From Paenibacillus sp. PCH8 (GTDB lineage Bacteria; Bacillota; Bacilli; Paenibacillales; Paenibacillaceae), in the NCBI RefSeq assembly GCF_002968835.1, contig NZ_PKQK01000001.1:1488001-1552000 (forward strand): a DNA stretch of 64,000 nt. The letters run 5' to 3'. The notes beneath the pieces are model-generated. The model did not search any database and had not been told where the DNA came from. It was given only the letters and a program-made list of their open reading frames with translations. The position numbers and the translations under genes were made by a program. Shown here piece after piece: positions 51,784 through 60,520 of the stretch; within the stretch, counting starts at the first letter, position 1, and every line of letters starts with the position of its first letter.

Positions 51784-52832
51784 ACAAGCAGGTGTCAGCG
51801 GAGATCGATCAGGACCCGTCTATCCGTTGTTATACTGTTGCACGAGACGGGAGTGGTGATTTCGATACGATTCAAGCTGCTATTGATGCGATGCCAGACC
51901 ATGCCACTGACAAGCAGGAGATCCGAATTAAACCAGGCGTATATTACGAGAAACTGGATATTGAGAAGCCCAAGATTCATCTGGTTGGTGAGGGAGCAGA
52001 GCAGACCGTGATTACGTATGATGATTATGCGCTGAAGAAATTCCCGAATGGAGAGCTGTATCATACCTTTCATTCTTATACAGCCTTCATTGGAGCAGAT
52101 GATTTTACAGCAGAGCGACTTTCATTCGTTAATTCAGCTGGGCCGGGCAAGGTGGCAGGTCAGGCGTTGGCGGTGTATGTGGATGGTGACCGGGCCGCAT
52201 TTCGTGGGTGTCGCTTCATCGGCCATCAGGATACGATCTTTACGGGTCCGCTGCCAGAGCAGCCAATGGATCGAAGTTTCTTCGGTGGTCCGCGTGATGG
52301 GGCCGAACGGCGGAAGCTGCGCCAATACTATGAGGACTGTTATATTGAGGGCGATGTGGATTTTATTTTTGGCTCGGCTACGGCTGTGTTTCAGGGCTGT
52401 GAGATTTTTGCCAAAAAACGTGTATCGGATGACGTTGCGACAGAGGGAGAGGTGAATGGCTGGATTACTGCGGCTTCTACACCGGAAGATGTGCCTTACG
52501 GCTATGTATTTATGGATTGTGATCTGACCAGTAACGCCCCCGCTCAGTCCGTATATCTGGGCAGACCGTGGCGAAATCATGCCAAAGTCTGCTTCCTGAA
52601 CTGCTGGATGGGTGCCCATGTGAAGCAAGAGGGCTGGCATAACTGGAACAAAGCCGAGGCCGAGGCCACTGTGGTTTATGCAGAGTATAATAGCGCTGGG
52701 CCTGGTACGGGTCATGCTTCGGGTCGTGTACCCTGGGCCAAGCTACTGACCGAGCAGGAAGCAGCGGAATACACTCGATCCCGCGTGCTGTCGGGTGAGG
52801 ATGGCTGGAAGCCGTTCAAGGAAACGGAATAA
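51780..52832 (+). CDS. Pectinesterase family (CE8) protein, no signal peptide
   Basis: 350 aa. A right-handed beta-helix pectin methylesterase: opening YTVARDGSGDFDTIQAAIDAMPD, GHQDTIFTG near residue 141 (oxyanion Gln and first catalytic Asp), YIEGDVDFIFGSATAVF near 180 (second Asp), and YLGRPWRNHAKVCFLNCWMG near 258 (conserved Arg/Trp). The absence of any signal sequence places it in the cytoplasm, where it would demethylate imported oligogalacturonides rather than polymer. Coupled to the GH105 gene; last gene of the operon. Confidence 0.94.
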   Translation: MNKQVSAEIDQDPSIRCYTVARDGSGDFDTIQAAIDAMPDHATDKQEIRIKPGVYYEKLDIEKPKIHLVGEGAEQTVITYDDYALKKFPNGELYHTFHSYTAFIGADDFTAERLSFVNSAGPGKVAGQALAVYVDGDRAAFRGCRFIGHQDTIFTGPLPEQPMDRSFFGGPRDGAERRKLRQYYEDCYIEGDVDFIFGSATAVFQGCEIFAKKRVSDDVATEGEVNGWITAASTPEDVPYGYVFMDCDLTSNAPAQSVYLGRPWRNHAKVCFLNCWMGAHVKQEGWHNWNKAEAEATVVYAEYNSAGPGTGHASGRVPWAKLLTEQEAAEYTRSRVLSGEDGWKPFKETE

Positions 52833-52869
52833 GTGCAGATCTTCGTAAGTTATGTACCTAAAATAAGTA

Positions 52870-52917
52870 AAAAAGCCTCCACACTCCCGCAGATCACACA
52901 GGAGGGGTGGAGGCTTT
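52870..52917. terminator. Bidirectional terminator
   Basis: AAAGCCTCCAC pairs with GTGGAGGCTTT around a long loop; T-run on the minus side and TTTAC on the plus side. It separates the pectin operon from the convergent aldo/keto reductase. Confidence 0.85.
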
Positions 52918-52963
52918 ACAGTTTCAGTGATTGATCTCCAGATCAGTTAAAGTCCGACTCCAA

Positions 52964-53821
52964 TTAGAAATCAAAGTTATCCGGGTCAGGTCCAACGCGA
53001 ACATCTTCGTTCAGGGCGCTGATCTGATCCATCTCTTCATCTGAAAGCTCAAAGTCGAAGATGGAGGAGTTCTCGATAATCCGATGTTCCTTGGTGGACT
53101 TCGGAATGGTGATGACCCCATTTTGCAGATCCCAACGCAGGATTACTTGTGCAACCGATTTGCCTTTGGCTGAAGCAATCCCGTTGAGCACCGAATTGTC
53201 CAGCAACTGGCCTTGCATCAATGGAGACCAAGCTTCGAGCTGAATTCCATGCTGTTCGCAGAATGCTTTAAGTGGGCCCTGTGTCAGACGAGGGTGGTAT
53301 TCCACCTGATTGACCATCGGTTTCACTTTTGCATCCTGCATCAGATCTTCGAGATGATGAATCTGGAAGTTGCTTACGCCGATTGCCTTAATGCGGCCTG
53401 CTGCGTACAGCTCCTCCATCGCTTTCCAGGCTGCTTTATATTTGCCTGCCTTAGGCCAGTGAATCAGATACAAGTCCAGATATTCCAATCCCAATTTGTT
53501 CAATGTGGTATCGAAAGCCGCAAGTGTCTCTTCATATCCGAGGTCTGCATTCCATACTTTGGAGGTAATAAAAAGCTCTTCACGGCTCAAGTTGTTTTCT
53601 TGCAAAGCTTCTGCAATACCTTGACCAACACCGGATTCATTACCGTAGATTGCCGCAGTATCGATGCTGCGGTAGCCGTGTTTAATTGCGCTTTTCACAG
53701 CTTCGATCAATTCTGATCCTTCTTCCACCTTGAATACGCCGAGTCCGAACCAGGGCATATGAACACCGTTATGCAGAGTTACTGTAGATTGTAAATGTTG
53801 TGCTGTTTGAGCGGTTGTCAT
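52964..53821 (-). CDS. Aldo/keto reductase (AKR5-like)
   Basis: 285 aa from ATG 53821 behind AAGGAGGAATTCTC; the longer frame to 53857 has no site. Catalytic tetrad: Asp and Tyr in YRSIDTAAIYGNE near residue 55, Lys in FITSKVWN near 85 and His in LYLIHWP near 117; the NADPH site includes ITIPKSTKEHRIIEN near 245. The sequence LHNGVHMPWFGLGVFKV and the short C-terminus match YvgN/YtbE and 2,5-diketogluconate reductase types. A general carbonyl reductase role is likely. Confidence 0.93.
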   Translation of the reverse strand: MTTAQTAQHLQSTVTLHNGVHMPWFGLGVFKVEEGSELIEAVKSAIKHGYRSIDTAAIYGNESGVGQGIAEALQENNLSREELFITSKVWNADLGYEETLAAFDTTLNKLGLEYLDLYLIHWPKAGKYKAAWKAMEELYAAGRIKAIGVSNFQIHHLEDLMQDAKVKPMVNQVEYHPRLTQGPLKAFCEQHGIQLEAWSPLMQGQLLDNSVLNGIASAKGKSVAQVILRWDLQNGVITIPKSTKEHRIIENSSIFDFELSDEEMDQISALNEDVRVGPDPDNFDF

Positions 53822-53954
53822 GAGAATTCCTCCTTCGAATGTGTAAAAATCAGTCATTTAAAGCTGAATTGCCGTTATTTCATCATACAAAATCAAATCA
53901 TAGTAGATCAAATTGGGTTCAACGTATATAGTATAGTTAAATACGCTCTGAAAC

Positions 53955-53979
53955 CGGTTCCCCTCCAAGGCTGGAACCG
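53955..53979. other. Short hairpin in the 53.8-54.0 kb gap
   Basis: CGGTTCC / GGAACCG with an 11-nt loop. No T-run follows; role unclear. It lies after the MFS gene stop and before the aldo/keto reductase start on the minus strand. Confidence 0.35.
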
Positions 53980-54016
53980 ATATACAAAAGGGCGAGTCCA
54001 ATGATCGGGATGAAAC

Positions 54017-55231
54017 TTAGAACGAAGCTTTCTCCATCTCGTCTGGTAGATGTTGATCCTTGCTTTCCAGCATTTTAGCCCATGCGGTTAGAATTACCGC
54101 TGCGAGAACCATCAAGGCTCCCACCCATGTCGTGTGAATCAAACCTATGGAGTCATTGATCACACCACCCAGATAGGCACCAATGGCAATGCCTGCATTA
54201 AATGCGGCAATGTTAAAAGCTGAGGCTACATCCTTGGCCTGTGGTGCATATCGTTCAGCTAAGGTTACAACATACATCTGAAGACCAGGCACATTCATGA
54301 AGGCAAGCAGGCCCATGCCCATAATGGTGAGCAGTGCTGCCAACTTGAACGGGACGGTGAAGTACATCACGCCCAGAATGAGGGTCTGAATGATGAACAT
54401 GTAGAAGAGGGCCTTGAGCGGGTTACGGTTGGCTGCTCTGCCGCCGATGATATTGCCGACAGCAATGGCGATTCCGTACAACAACAGAATGAACGCTACT
54501 GTTTTCTCGGAATACCCGCTGATATCATGCAATAACGGGGACAGATACGTAAAGACAACAAATGTGCCTCCGTACCCAACGGCAGTGATGGCAAAGGCAA
54601 GCAGCAAGCGTCCACCGGTAACCAGCTTCAGCTGATCCCGAAATGTCGTTCGTGTTCCGCGTTTCAACGTGGATGGTACGAGTATGAGGTTGCCGATCAT
54701 CGCAACGATGCCAACAACAACAATCAGGATAAAGGCAGCGCGCCAGCCCCAATGTTGACCAATCAGTGTGCCCAGAGGTACGCCGGTTACCGTGGCAATC
54801 GTTAGTCCGGAGAACATGATGGCAATGGCACTTGCCCTGCGGTTGGCAGGTACCAGATCAGCTGCAATGGTTGAGCCGATGGACATGAATACCCCGTGTG
54901 CCAGAGCGGATACTACTCGTGCAATGAGCAGCATGGTGATTCCCGTCGATAGCGCAGCCAACGTATTACCTGCAATGAAGACAACCATGATGGCAAGCAG
55001 TAGCGTCTTGCGTGATAGGGTAGACGTCAGCGAGGTCAGAACAGGAGCCCCAAAGGTAACGCCCAGGGCATATAAAGTAACGGTCAGTCCCGCTGTAGTT
55101 ACGGAAATGCCGAGGTCATCTGCAATGAGGGGCAACAGCCCAACGCTGATAAACTCTGTGGTACCGATAGCGAATGCACTAATGGCCAGCGCCAGAAGCG
55201 CCCACGTGCTGCGTTTTGAATCTTGTAACAT
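54017..55231 (-). CDS. MFS exporter (AraJ/YdhP-like DHA1 family)
   Basis: 404 aa with twelve membrane segments. AISAFAIGTTEFISVGLLPLIADDLGISVTTAGLTVTLYALGV at the start with the family motif, RRASAIAIMFSGLTIATVTGVPLGTLIGQHWGWRAAF near residue 130 (DHA1 motif C-like GxPLG), and GMGLLAFMNVPGLQMYVV near 290. Homologues export arabinose-like sugars, drugs or purines. It is divergent from an HxlR-type regulator with direct repeats between, indicating regulated expression by a reactive chemical or drug. Confidence 0.93.
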   Translation of the reverse strand: MLQDSKRSTWALLALAISAFAIGTTEFISVGLLPLIADDLGISVTTAGLTVTLYALGVTFGAPVLTSLTSTLSRKTLLLAIMVVFIAGNTLAALSTGITMLLIARVVSALAHGVFMSIGSTIAADLVPANRRASAIAIMFSGLTIATVTGVPLGTLIGQHWGWRAAFILIVVVGIVAMIGNLILVPSTLKRGTRTTFRDQLKLVTGGRLLLAFAITAVGYGGTFVVFTYLSPLLHDISGYSEKTVAFILLLYGIAIAVGNIIGGRAANRNPLKALFYMFIIQTLILGVMYFTVPFKLAALLTIMGMGLLAFMNVPGLQMYVVTLAERYAPQAKDVASAFNIAAFNAGIAIGAYLGGVINDSIGLIHTTWVGALMVLAAVILTAWAKMLESKDQHLPDEMEKASF

Positions 55232-55308
55232 TTCTTACTCAACTCCCCAGAATGTAGATTTACGTACCGGCAAATGCTATTATGAATTATTCGGTATACA
55301 TTGAATAG

Positions 55309-55345
55309 TACGTACTTTTTAGTACCCTACGTACTTTTTGGTGCC
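55309..55345. promoter_or_regulatory. Tandem direct repeats, candidate HxlR operators
   Basis: TACGTACTTTTTAGTACC (55309-55326) and TACGTACTTTTTGGTGCC (55328-55345), 16 of 18 equal, 19 bp apart, in the MFS/HxlR divergent gap. GTAC palindromic elements are common in HxlR-family operators. Confidence 0.55.
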
Positions 55346-55393
55346 TATAGCATTGGTCGGTTGTAATTCAATTCATCAGGGAGGAAGAAAGTG

Positions 55394-55789
55394 ATGGTCA
55401 GAAAAAAATATAACATTTCGGTGGAAGCTACCCTTGAGGTCATCGGTGGCAAGTGGAAATGCGTCATTCTCTGTCATCTGACTCACGGGAAGAGAAGAAC
55501 CAGTGATCTCAAGCGTATTATGCCCGCAATCACACAGAAAATGTTAACACAGCAACTGAGAGAGCTGGAACACGACGGGATTGTGAACCGAATCGTATAT
55601 AATCAGGTCCCTCCCAAGGTGGAGTATGAACTGAGTGAATATGGAAGGAGTCTGGAGCCCATTCTCAATGCACTCTGTAATTGGGGAGACCAGCATATTG
55701 TGAAGGAATACGGAGACAAGTCAACCGTGTTGGAAGATAATGGGCTTAATGATTTTAACTCTGACAACAGGGAGCTGGTCCAACCATGA
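55394..55789 (+). CDS. HxlR-family regulator
   Basis: 131 aa from ATG 55394 behind GGGAGGAAG (GTG 55391 overlaps in frame). The winged helix reads YNISVEATLEVIGGKWKCVILCHLTHGKRRTSDLKRIMPAITQKMLTQQLRELEHDGIVNRIVYNQVPPKVEYELSEYGRSL, all hallmarks of HxlR/YodB. Cys at about position 27 and in LCNWGD might sense electrophiles, as in YodB. It likely represses the divergent MFS gene. Its end overlaps the AIM24-like gene by 4 bp. Confidence 0.93.
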   Translation: MVRKKYNISVEATLEVIGGKWKCVILCHLTHGKRRTSDLKRIMPAITQKMLTQQLRELEHDGIVNRIVYNQVPPKVEYELSEYGRSLEPILNALCNWGDQHIVKEYGDKSTVLEDNGLNDFNSDNRELVQP

Positions 55790-56463
55790 ATTATGAGATT
55801 TTATATGATGGTGCTTTTGCGATGCTCAAGGTTCATCTGCAGCGGGGAGAGCGGTTCAAAGCTGAGAGTGGTGCCATGGTATCCATGACACCGACGGTTG
55901 AACTGAAAGGCTCGGCAGAAGGTGGAATGCTCGCCGGGTTTGGTCGGATGCTGAGCGGAGAGAAGTTCTTCTTTCAGGAATTGACGGCTGCCGGGGGATC
56001 GGCTGAGATTCTGCTCTCCCCTTCAAGCATGGGTGATGTAGAAGCTGTTGAGTTGGACGGCTCCTATTCACTCTATGTGCAGAAAGACGGATTCCTGGCA
56101 GGAACCGAGGGTATCCAGGTGAATACCAAAATGCAAAATTTGAAGAAGGGTCTCTTTTCGGGAGAAGGTTTCTTCATTATTGAAATTAGCGGGCGAGGTA
56201 CGGTGTTCCTGTCTTCCTATGGTGCAATCCACGCGATCAATCTGGCTGCGGGTGAAGAAATGATTGTGGATAACGCCCATTTGGTGGCATGGCCCCATTA
56301 TGTAGATTACCGTATTGAGAAAGCTTCACAAGGCTGGTTATCCAGTGTGACAAGTGGAGAAGGATTGGTATGCAGGTTCCGTGGGGAAGGAACCATTCTG
56401 ATACAGAGCCGCAATCCGCAAGGATTCGGACAATGGGTGAAGCAGTTTATCCCTGCGCGCTAA
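55786..56463 (+). CDS. AIM24/TIGR00266-family protein
   Basis: 225 aa. A beta-rich protein of the AIM24 family: MNYEILYDGAFAMLKVHLQRGERFKAESGAMVSM at the start, GMLAGFGRMLSGEKFFFQELTAAGG near residue 47, GLFSGEGFFIIEISGRGTVFLSSYGAIHAINL near 120-150, and GEGLVCRFRGEGTILIQSRNPQGF at the end. Function is unknown; the mitochondrial homologue is linked to inner-membrane organisation. It is translationally coupled to HxlR, an unusual partner. Confidence 0.9.
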   Translation: MNYEILYDGAFAMLKVHLQRGERFKAESGAMVSMTPTVELKGSAEGGMLAGFGRMLSGEKFFFQELTAAGGSAEILLSPSSMGDVEAVELDGSYSLYVQKDGFLAGTEGIQVNTKMQNLKKGLFSGEGFFIIEISGRGTVFLSSYGAIHAINLAAGEEMIVDNAHLVAWPHYVDYRIEKASQGWLSSVTSGEGLVCRFRGEGTILIQSRNPQGFGQWVKQFIPAR

Positions 56464-56602
56464 TTATTTATTTTTGCAGAAGAACACACAGAGTTGCAAC
56501 GGATGTGTTTCCATCATCGTTATATGAATAACGGACTTGCTTGCTCTAATGTCTGATGGGTTCACATTCTGCTGCATAAGTCGCACATCATGGAGGTATG
56601 AA

Positions 56603-57064
56603 ATGACTAGCTCACAGTATAAAAATGCACAGGAAAGTCCGGGATACCTGCTCTGGCAGGTTACAGCGATGTGGCAAAAAGAAGTACGCAGGGTGCTGGA
56701 GCCCCTCGAACTGACACAACCGCAATTTGTATTGTTGCACGCCTGTTTATGGCTCAATGAACATGATGAGGAGGGCAAGGGCGTAACCCAGGTTCAGATT
56801 GCCCAATTTGCCAAAGTGGACGTTAACGTGACTTCACAGGTTCTGCGTGCTCTTGAAAAGAGAGGGTTGATTACCCGTGCTCGTCATCAGACGGATACAC
56901 GTGCCAATATTATTACAACGACGGAAGAAGGAACCCGATTGGCCGTTGAAGGAATTCATCTGTGTGAGGAGTCGGACAAGGCGTTCTTCGAAACTTTGGA
57001 TGATCGCAAGGAAGTGTACTTGGAAATCATGCAGGAGTTTCTTCGCCAAAAAACAGAGGGTTAA
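56603..57064 (+). CDS. MarR-family regulator
   Basis: 153 aa from ATG 56603 behind TGGAGGTATGAA; a longer frame from 56537 lacks a site. HTH region: LTQPQFVLLHACLWLNEHDEEGKGVTQVQIAQFAKVDVNVTSQVLRALEKRGLITRARHQTDTRANIITTTEEG, a full MarR winged helix with the wing. It is downstream of AIM24 and convergent with an aldo/keto reductase. Target unknown. Confidence 0.92.
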   Translation: MTSSQYKNAQESPGYLLWQVTAMWQKEVRRVLEPLELTQPQFVLLHACLWLNEHDEEGKGVTQVQIAQFAKVDVNVTSQVLRALEKRGLITRARHQTDTRANIITTTEEGTRLAVEGIHLCEESDKAFFETLDDRKEVYLEIMQEFLRQKTEG

Positions 57065-57161
57065 TTCATAACATAAATTTTTTTGTTCTATTAAACTACA
57101 GATTGTAGTGAAAATGGAAGTTTTTATAATTTATCACCTTATGATATATATGCCAGATACC

Positions 57162-57199
57162 AAATAAACCTCCCAACGCTAGTATAGGGAGGTTTATTT
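57162..57199. terminator. Bidirectional terminator
   Basis: Perfect 13-bp stem AAATAAACCTCCC / GGGAGGTTTATTT with a 12-nt loop between convergent MarR and aldo/keto reductase genes. Confidence 0.85.
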
Positions 57200-57207
57200 C
57201 AGTTGCT

Positions 57208-58185
57208 TCAATCCATTCGGTAGGACGCAAACGGCTCACGGCGGCGGAAAGAGTCACTGATCTGATCCAGATCGGACAACAGCTCATCAGGCAGTGACAA
57301 GTCCAGACTTGCGAGATTGTGTTCCAGCTGTTCAGTGCGTGTAGCACCGACAATCACTGTGGATACAGCCGGGCGTGTCAGTAGCCATGCGAGGGACAGC
57401 ACGCTCGGGGAGCACCCATATGAGGCGGCTTTTGCACTTACTTGTTCACTTAGCTGTATGTTATGTTCCAGCAGAAAACGGTTGAATGAAGGGTCCGTGT
57501 CTGCTCTGGAACCGGAAGGCACGCTTGTTTGCCCATTATATTTCCCCGACAGAATACCGCCTGCCAACGGGAAATAAGGGATAATGCCAACACCCTGATC
57601 GAGACACATCGGGATCAGTTCAAGCTCGGGTGTGCGATCGGCCAGTGAGTAGCTGGTCTGGGTAGAGATGTAACGCACATAGCCTTTCAGCTCACTGGTG
57701 CCCAAGGCTTTCATCAGTTCCCAAGCTGCATAGTTGGAGGCGCCGATGTAACGGACTTTGCCGGAAGTGACCATGTCGTCCAGTGTGCGCAGTGTCTCAT
57801 CCAGCGGTGTATGCGGGTCAAAGGTATGGATCTGATACAGATCCACATAATCCGTCTGCAGACGCCGCAGGCTATGTTCCAGCTCTTGTTTCAAATGGTA
57901 GCGGGAGGAACCGCGTCCATGAGGGCCATCATGCCGGGGCAAGCCGGCTTTGGTCGCAAGCACAGCGTTTTCCCGTCGACCTGCGAGGGCCTGTCCAATA
58001 ATACGTTCCGATTCTGTTCCGGCGTAGATGTTGGCAGTATCTATAAAGTTGATGCCCTGATCCAGCGCAGTATGAATAATACGGGTAGAAGCCGCTTCAT
58101 CCGCGCGTTTGCCGAATGCATTCGTGCCAAGCCCCAGTGCCGACACGCGTAAACCGCTGTTGCCCAAACGTCGATATTCCATCAT
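57208..58185 (-). CDS. Aldo/keto reductase (YhdN/general-stress type)
   Basis: 325 aa, ATG start behind GAGGGAGCGATGA. MEYRRLGNSGLRVSALGLGTNAFG at the start, Asp/Tyr in INFIDTANIYAGTESERIIG near residue 50, Lys in AVLATKAGL near 78, His in YQIHTFDPHTP near 118, and C-terminal ARPAVSTVIVGATRTEQLEHNL-like NADP site (TRPAVSTVIVGATRTEQLE). These match YhdN/YajO-type reductases. Substrate broad or unknown. Monocistronic. Confidence 0.93.
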   Translation of the reverse strand: MMEYRRLGNSGLRVSALGLGTNAFGKRADEAASTRIIHTALDQGINFIDTANIYAGTESERIIGQALAGRRENAVLATKAGLPRHDGPHGRGSSRYHLKQELEHSLRRLQTDYVDLYQIHTFDPHTPLDETLRTLDDMVTSGKVRYIGASNYAAWELMKALGTSELKGYVRYISTQTSYSLADRTPELELIPMCLDQGVGIIPYFPLAGGILSGKYNGQTSVPSGSRADTDPSFNRFLLEHNIQLSEQVSAKAASYGCSPSVLSLAWLLTRPAVSTVIVGATRTEQLEHNLASLDLSLPDELLSDLDQISDSFRRREPFASYRMD

Positions 58186-58294
58186 TCATCGCTCCCTCTG
58201 TGTATGCATTGGTATAGCCGATTATAACGTAATCTATTGAAAACGTGTTATTAATATAGTTAAATGATTCTAAGAACCCGTTATTAAAGGAGAC

Positions 58295-59347
58295 ATGATG
58301 GAAAACAGTGCTGCACATTTAACCAGACGGAAACCGAAGAAACCGAAGAAGAGATGGAAGAAGCCATTGATCATCACCTTGAGCGTACTGATTGTGCTTG
58401 GAGGACTCGGATTTATCTATCAAAAACAACTCGTCCTGCTGGCATTTAACATGTTCGCCTCGGGTACGGTGAAGGAAGCTCTGGATGATTCCTACAAGCC
58501 AGCTGGCGACAAGGATGCCCCCGTTGTGGAACATACCGACCCATTCTCGTTATTGCTGCTCGGCATTGACCAACGCGATAACGAACCAAGTCGTTCGGAT
58601 ACCATCATCTATTCTGTCGTTCGTCCAGAAGATAACAAAGTGCTGCTACTCTCCATTCCGCGTGACTCCTATACGGAAATTGTAGGTCGGGATGTGAAAT
58701 CGAAGATTAACTCAGCGTATGCCCACGGTGAAGCCAAGATGGCGATGGATACGGTAGAGAAGCTGTTGGGGAACAAAGTGGATTTCTATGCCGCGATTAA
58801 TTTTAACGGATTGAAAGATATTGTCGATGCGGTTGGCGGTGTTGAATTGCCAATTAAGAAGAATATCGAGAACAAATCAAAAGCGCATGAGAAACTGTTC
58901 GTTGAAGCGAATAAACCGATCTATAGTGGCGAAGAAGCGCTGGGTTATGTGCGTTACCGGGAAGATTCCGATTTCAATCGGACGATGCGTCACCGGATTT
59001 TCCTAAGTGCCTTCATGAATCGTGCGCTGGAGGTCAAAAATCTGACCAAGATCCCGGACGTAATCCAGATTGCCGGATCGAATTTTACAACCAATATGAC
59101 TTCGGACTTCATTGTGAAGTTTGCCGAGTCTCTATATATGAAAGACAGTGCACCAACGATCAGCAACTATATGCTGAAGGGTGATGGCGCAACGCGCAGT
59201 GGCACATGGTATTACGATCTGTCAGAGGACGATCTGCAATATGTGCAAGGGATGATCGCCAATTGGCTGGACCCGGATGCGACGCAAGTGATTGAGCCGT
59301 CATCGGAACCAGCATCTGATAATAGCGGGTCCGGGGGTACAAACTAA
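58295..59347 (+). CDS. LytR-CpsA-Psr (LCP) family protein
   Basis: 350 aa behind AAAGGAGAC. A very basic N-terminus (RRKPKKPKKRWKKP) and one membrane helix at about 24-46 place the rest outside. The LCP domain has SLLLLGIDQRDNEPSRSDTIIYSVVRPEDNKVLLLSIPRDSYTEIVG near residues 84-128, KINSAYAHGEAKMAMDTVEKLLG, the AINFNGLKDIVDAVGGVEL motif near 168 and ALGYVRYREDSDFNRTMRHRIFL near 210 with the phosphate-binding arginines. LCP enzymes attach teichoic acids or other polymers to peptidoglycan. The C-terminus is a short Ser/Gly tail. Confidence 0.95.
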   Translation: MMENSAAHLTRRKPKKPKKRWKKPLIITLSVLIVLGGLGFIYQKQLVLLAFNMFASGTVKEALDDSYKPAGDKDAPVVEHTDPFSLLLLGIDQRDNEPSRSDTIIYSVVRPEDNKVLLLSIPRDSYTEIVGRDVKSKINSAYAHGEAKMAMDTVEKLLGNKVDFYAAINFNGLKDIVDAVGGVELPIKKNIENKSKAHEKLFVEANKPIYSGEEALGYVRYREDSDFNRTMRHRIFLSAFMNRALEVKNLTKIPDVIQIAGSNFTTNMTSDFIVKFAESLYMKDSAPTISNYMLKGDGATRSGTWYYDLSEDDLQYVQGMIANWLDPDATQVIEPSSEPASDNSGSGGTN

Positions 59348-59377
59348 CACAGTCTGTTGTGCTGAAAAACATAGCGA

Positions 59378-59414
59378 AGTGCACGAAGGGCCAGACGCCT
59401 TTCGTGCATTTTTT
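59378..59414 (+). terminator. LCP gene terminator
   Basis: AGTGCACGAAGG / CCTTTCGTGCAT with loop GCCAGACG-like, followed by TTTTTT. Confidence 0.9.
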
Positions 59415-59836
59415 GATCGTATAGGGTCAAGGAGTACTTTACGGTGCTTCAGTTTGGTTTCCCACAATCCGTATCGTGATTTTACTTCCACCCTCAGCAC
59501 CACAGGAGTAACAGCTTCCCAATCATATTTGGCAGTCAAATGATCAATGTAATCGCTTTTATGAAAATAGCCGCCAAAAGGTGCATCCAGAATGATAGAT
59601 CTGCCCAACTGCAGATTGTCGTTCGCCACATCTAATAACGTTTCATATTCAAGGTCCATAACGGTATCGCGGTAATAGGCGTTGACATCGCGATCATGAG
59701 GCGAATACCCGTGCGCTTCCAGAAGCTTTCCCGTAAAAGTGTTGCATACGACATCTTTATCTAGATAACCAAAGTGATGTTCAGCAGCTAGTTTTTTACC
59801 TATGGTGGATTTGCCCGAACCGGCGCAGATGATCAA
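59415..59836 (-). pseudogene. Truncated P-loop kinase
   Basis: The minus strand reads IICAGSGKSTIGKKLAAEHHFGYLDKDVV... DAPFGGYFHKSDYIDHL ... PVVLRVEV, an AAA/zeta-like small kinase core. The P-loop lacks its first glycine (ICAGSGKS), the natural start is missing, and the C-terminus runs into the LCP terminator. The 5' break coincides with the start of an MFS fragment on the other strand, so both were cut by one rearrangement. Confidence 0.65.
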
Positions 59837-60307
59837 AGGACCGGATGCGGTTCTAGATCAGAGCGTAAACGTGAACGTGAATGCGAATGTGGCAGCGGAT
59901 GCACCCAAAGCCAACTGGGGATCGCTATTCAAACATAAAAGCACTTGGTTTATGATCATCGGTAATTTCGGCATCATGTTCACGATCTGGGTATACCTGA
60001 CGTGGCTTCCCAGTTATCTGGAGAAGGAGCAAGGCTTCACGTTGAAAGAGACAGGCTGGATTGCCTCCATTCCGTTCGTAGCAGGTATTATCGGTGTTTT
60101 GTTAGGCGGATTTATCTCGGACTTTTTCATTCGGCGAGGGGTTAATGCGGTCACTCCACCGAAGATTCCGATTGTTGGCGGGGCTATTCTGGCGGCGGCT
60201 TCGGCAGCTTCAATAATGTATTCTTGTTGGGAGCGGGTCTGCTTCTTCTAGGTGCGATATCCTACGGTGTATTCTTGAAAAAACCGATTCACCAGGCAAC
60301 TCGCTAA
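59830..60307 (+). pseudogene. MFS transporter remnant with 5' truncation and internal deletion
   Basis: The frame to 60251 encodes the middle of an anion:cation-symporter-type MFS protein: NWGSLFKHKSTWFMIIGNFG, IWVYLTWLPSYLEKEQGF, LKETGWIASIPFVAGIIGVL and LGGFISDFFIRRGV. After IVGGAILAAASAAS the frame is lost; a second frame gives the native C-terminus FNNVFLLGAGLLLLGAISYG then VFLKKPIHQATR and stop at 60307. The first half and a piece between helices 9 and 12 are gone. It begins at the broken kinase. Confidence 0.75.
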
Positions 60308-60520
60308 AATAGTAAAGCAACGCGAAGTTAACTATATTCGAAGCGTCAGTATTCCTACGGTTTGGATTGTACAACCGGGAGTGCTGATGCTTTTTGATTA
60401 TTTATTTTGCCCTGTATGGAACACCTGTTCATGATGATTGCATAAATAGATGCTCGCTTTACAACATATGTATAGTAAAATATAGGGAAATCATTAATCA
60501 TCAACCAACGGAGGAAGTCC

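Noticed and set aside
53213..53716. 167-codon plus-strand frame opposite the aldo/keto reductase
   Set aside because: Antisense of a gene with a complete catalytic tetrad.
59880..59900. Short tandem GTGAAC/GTGAAT-like repeats
   Set aside because: They encode a VNVNAN linker within the MFS remnant; too short to be a repeat array.
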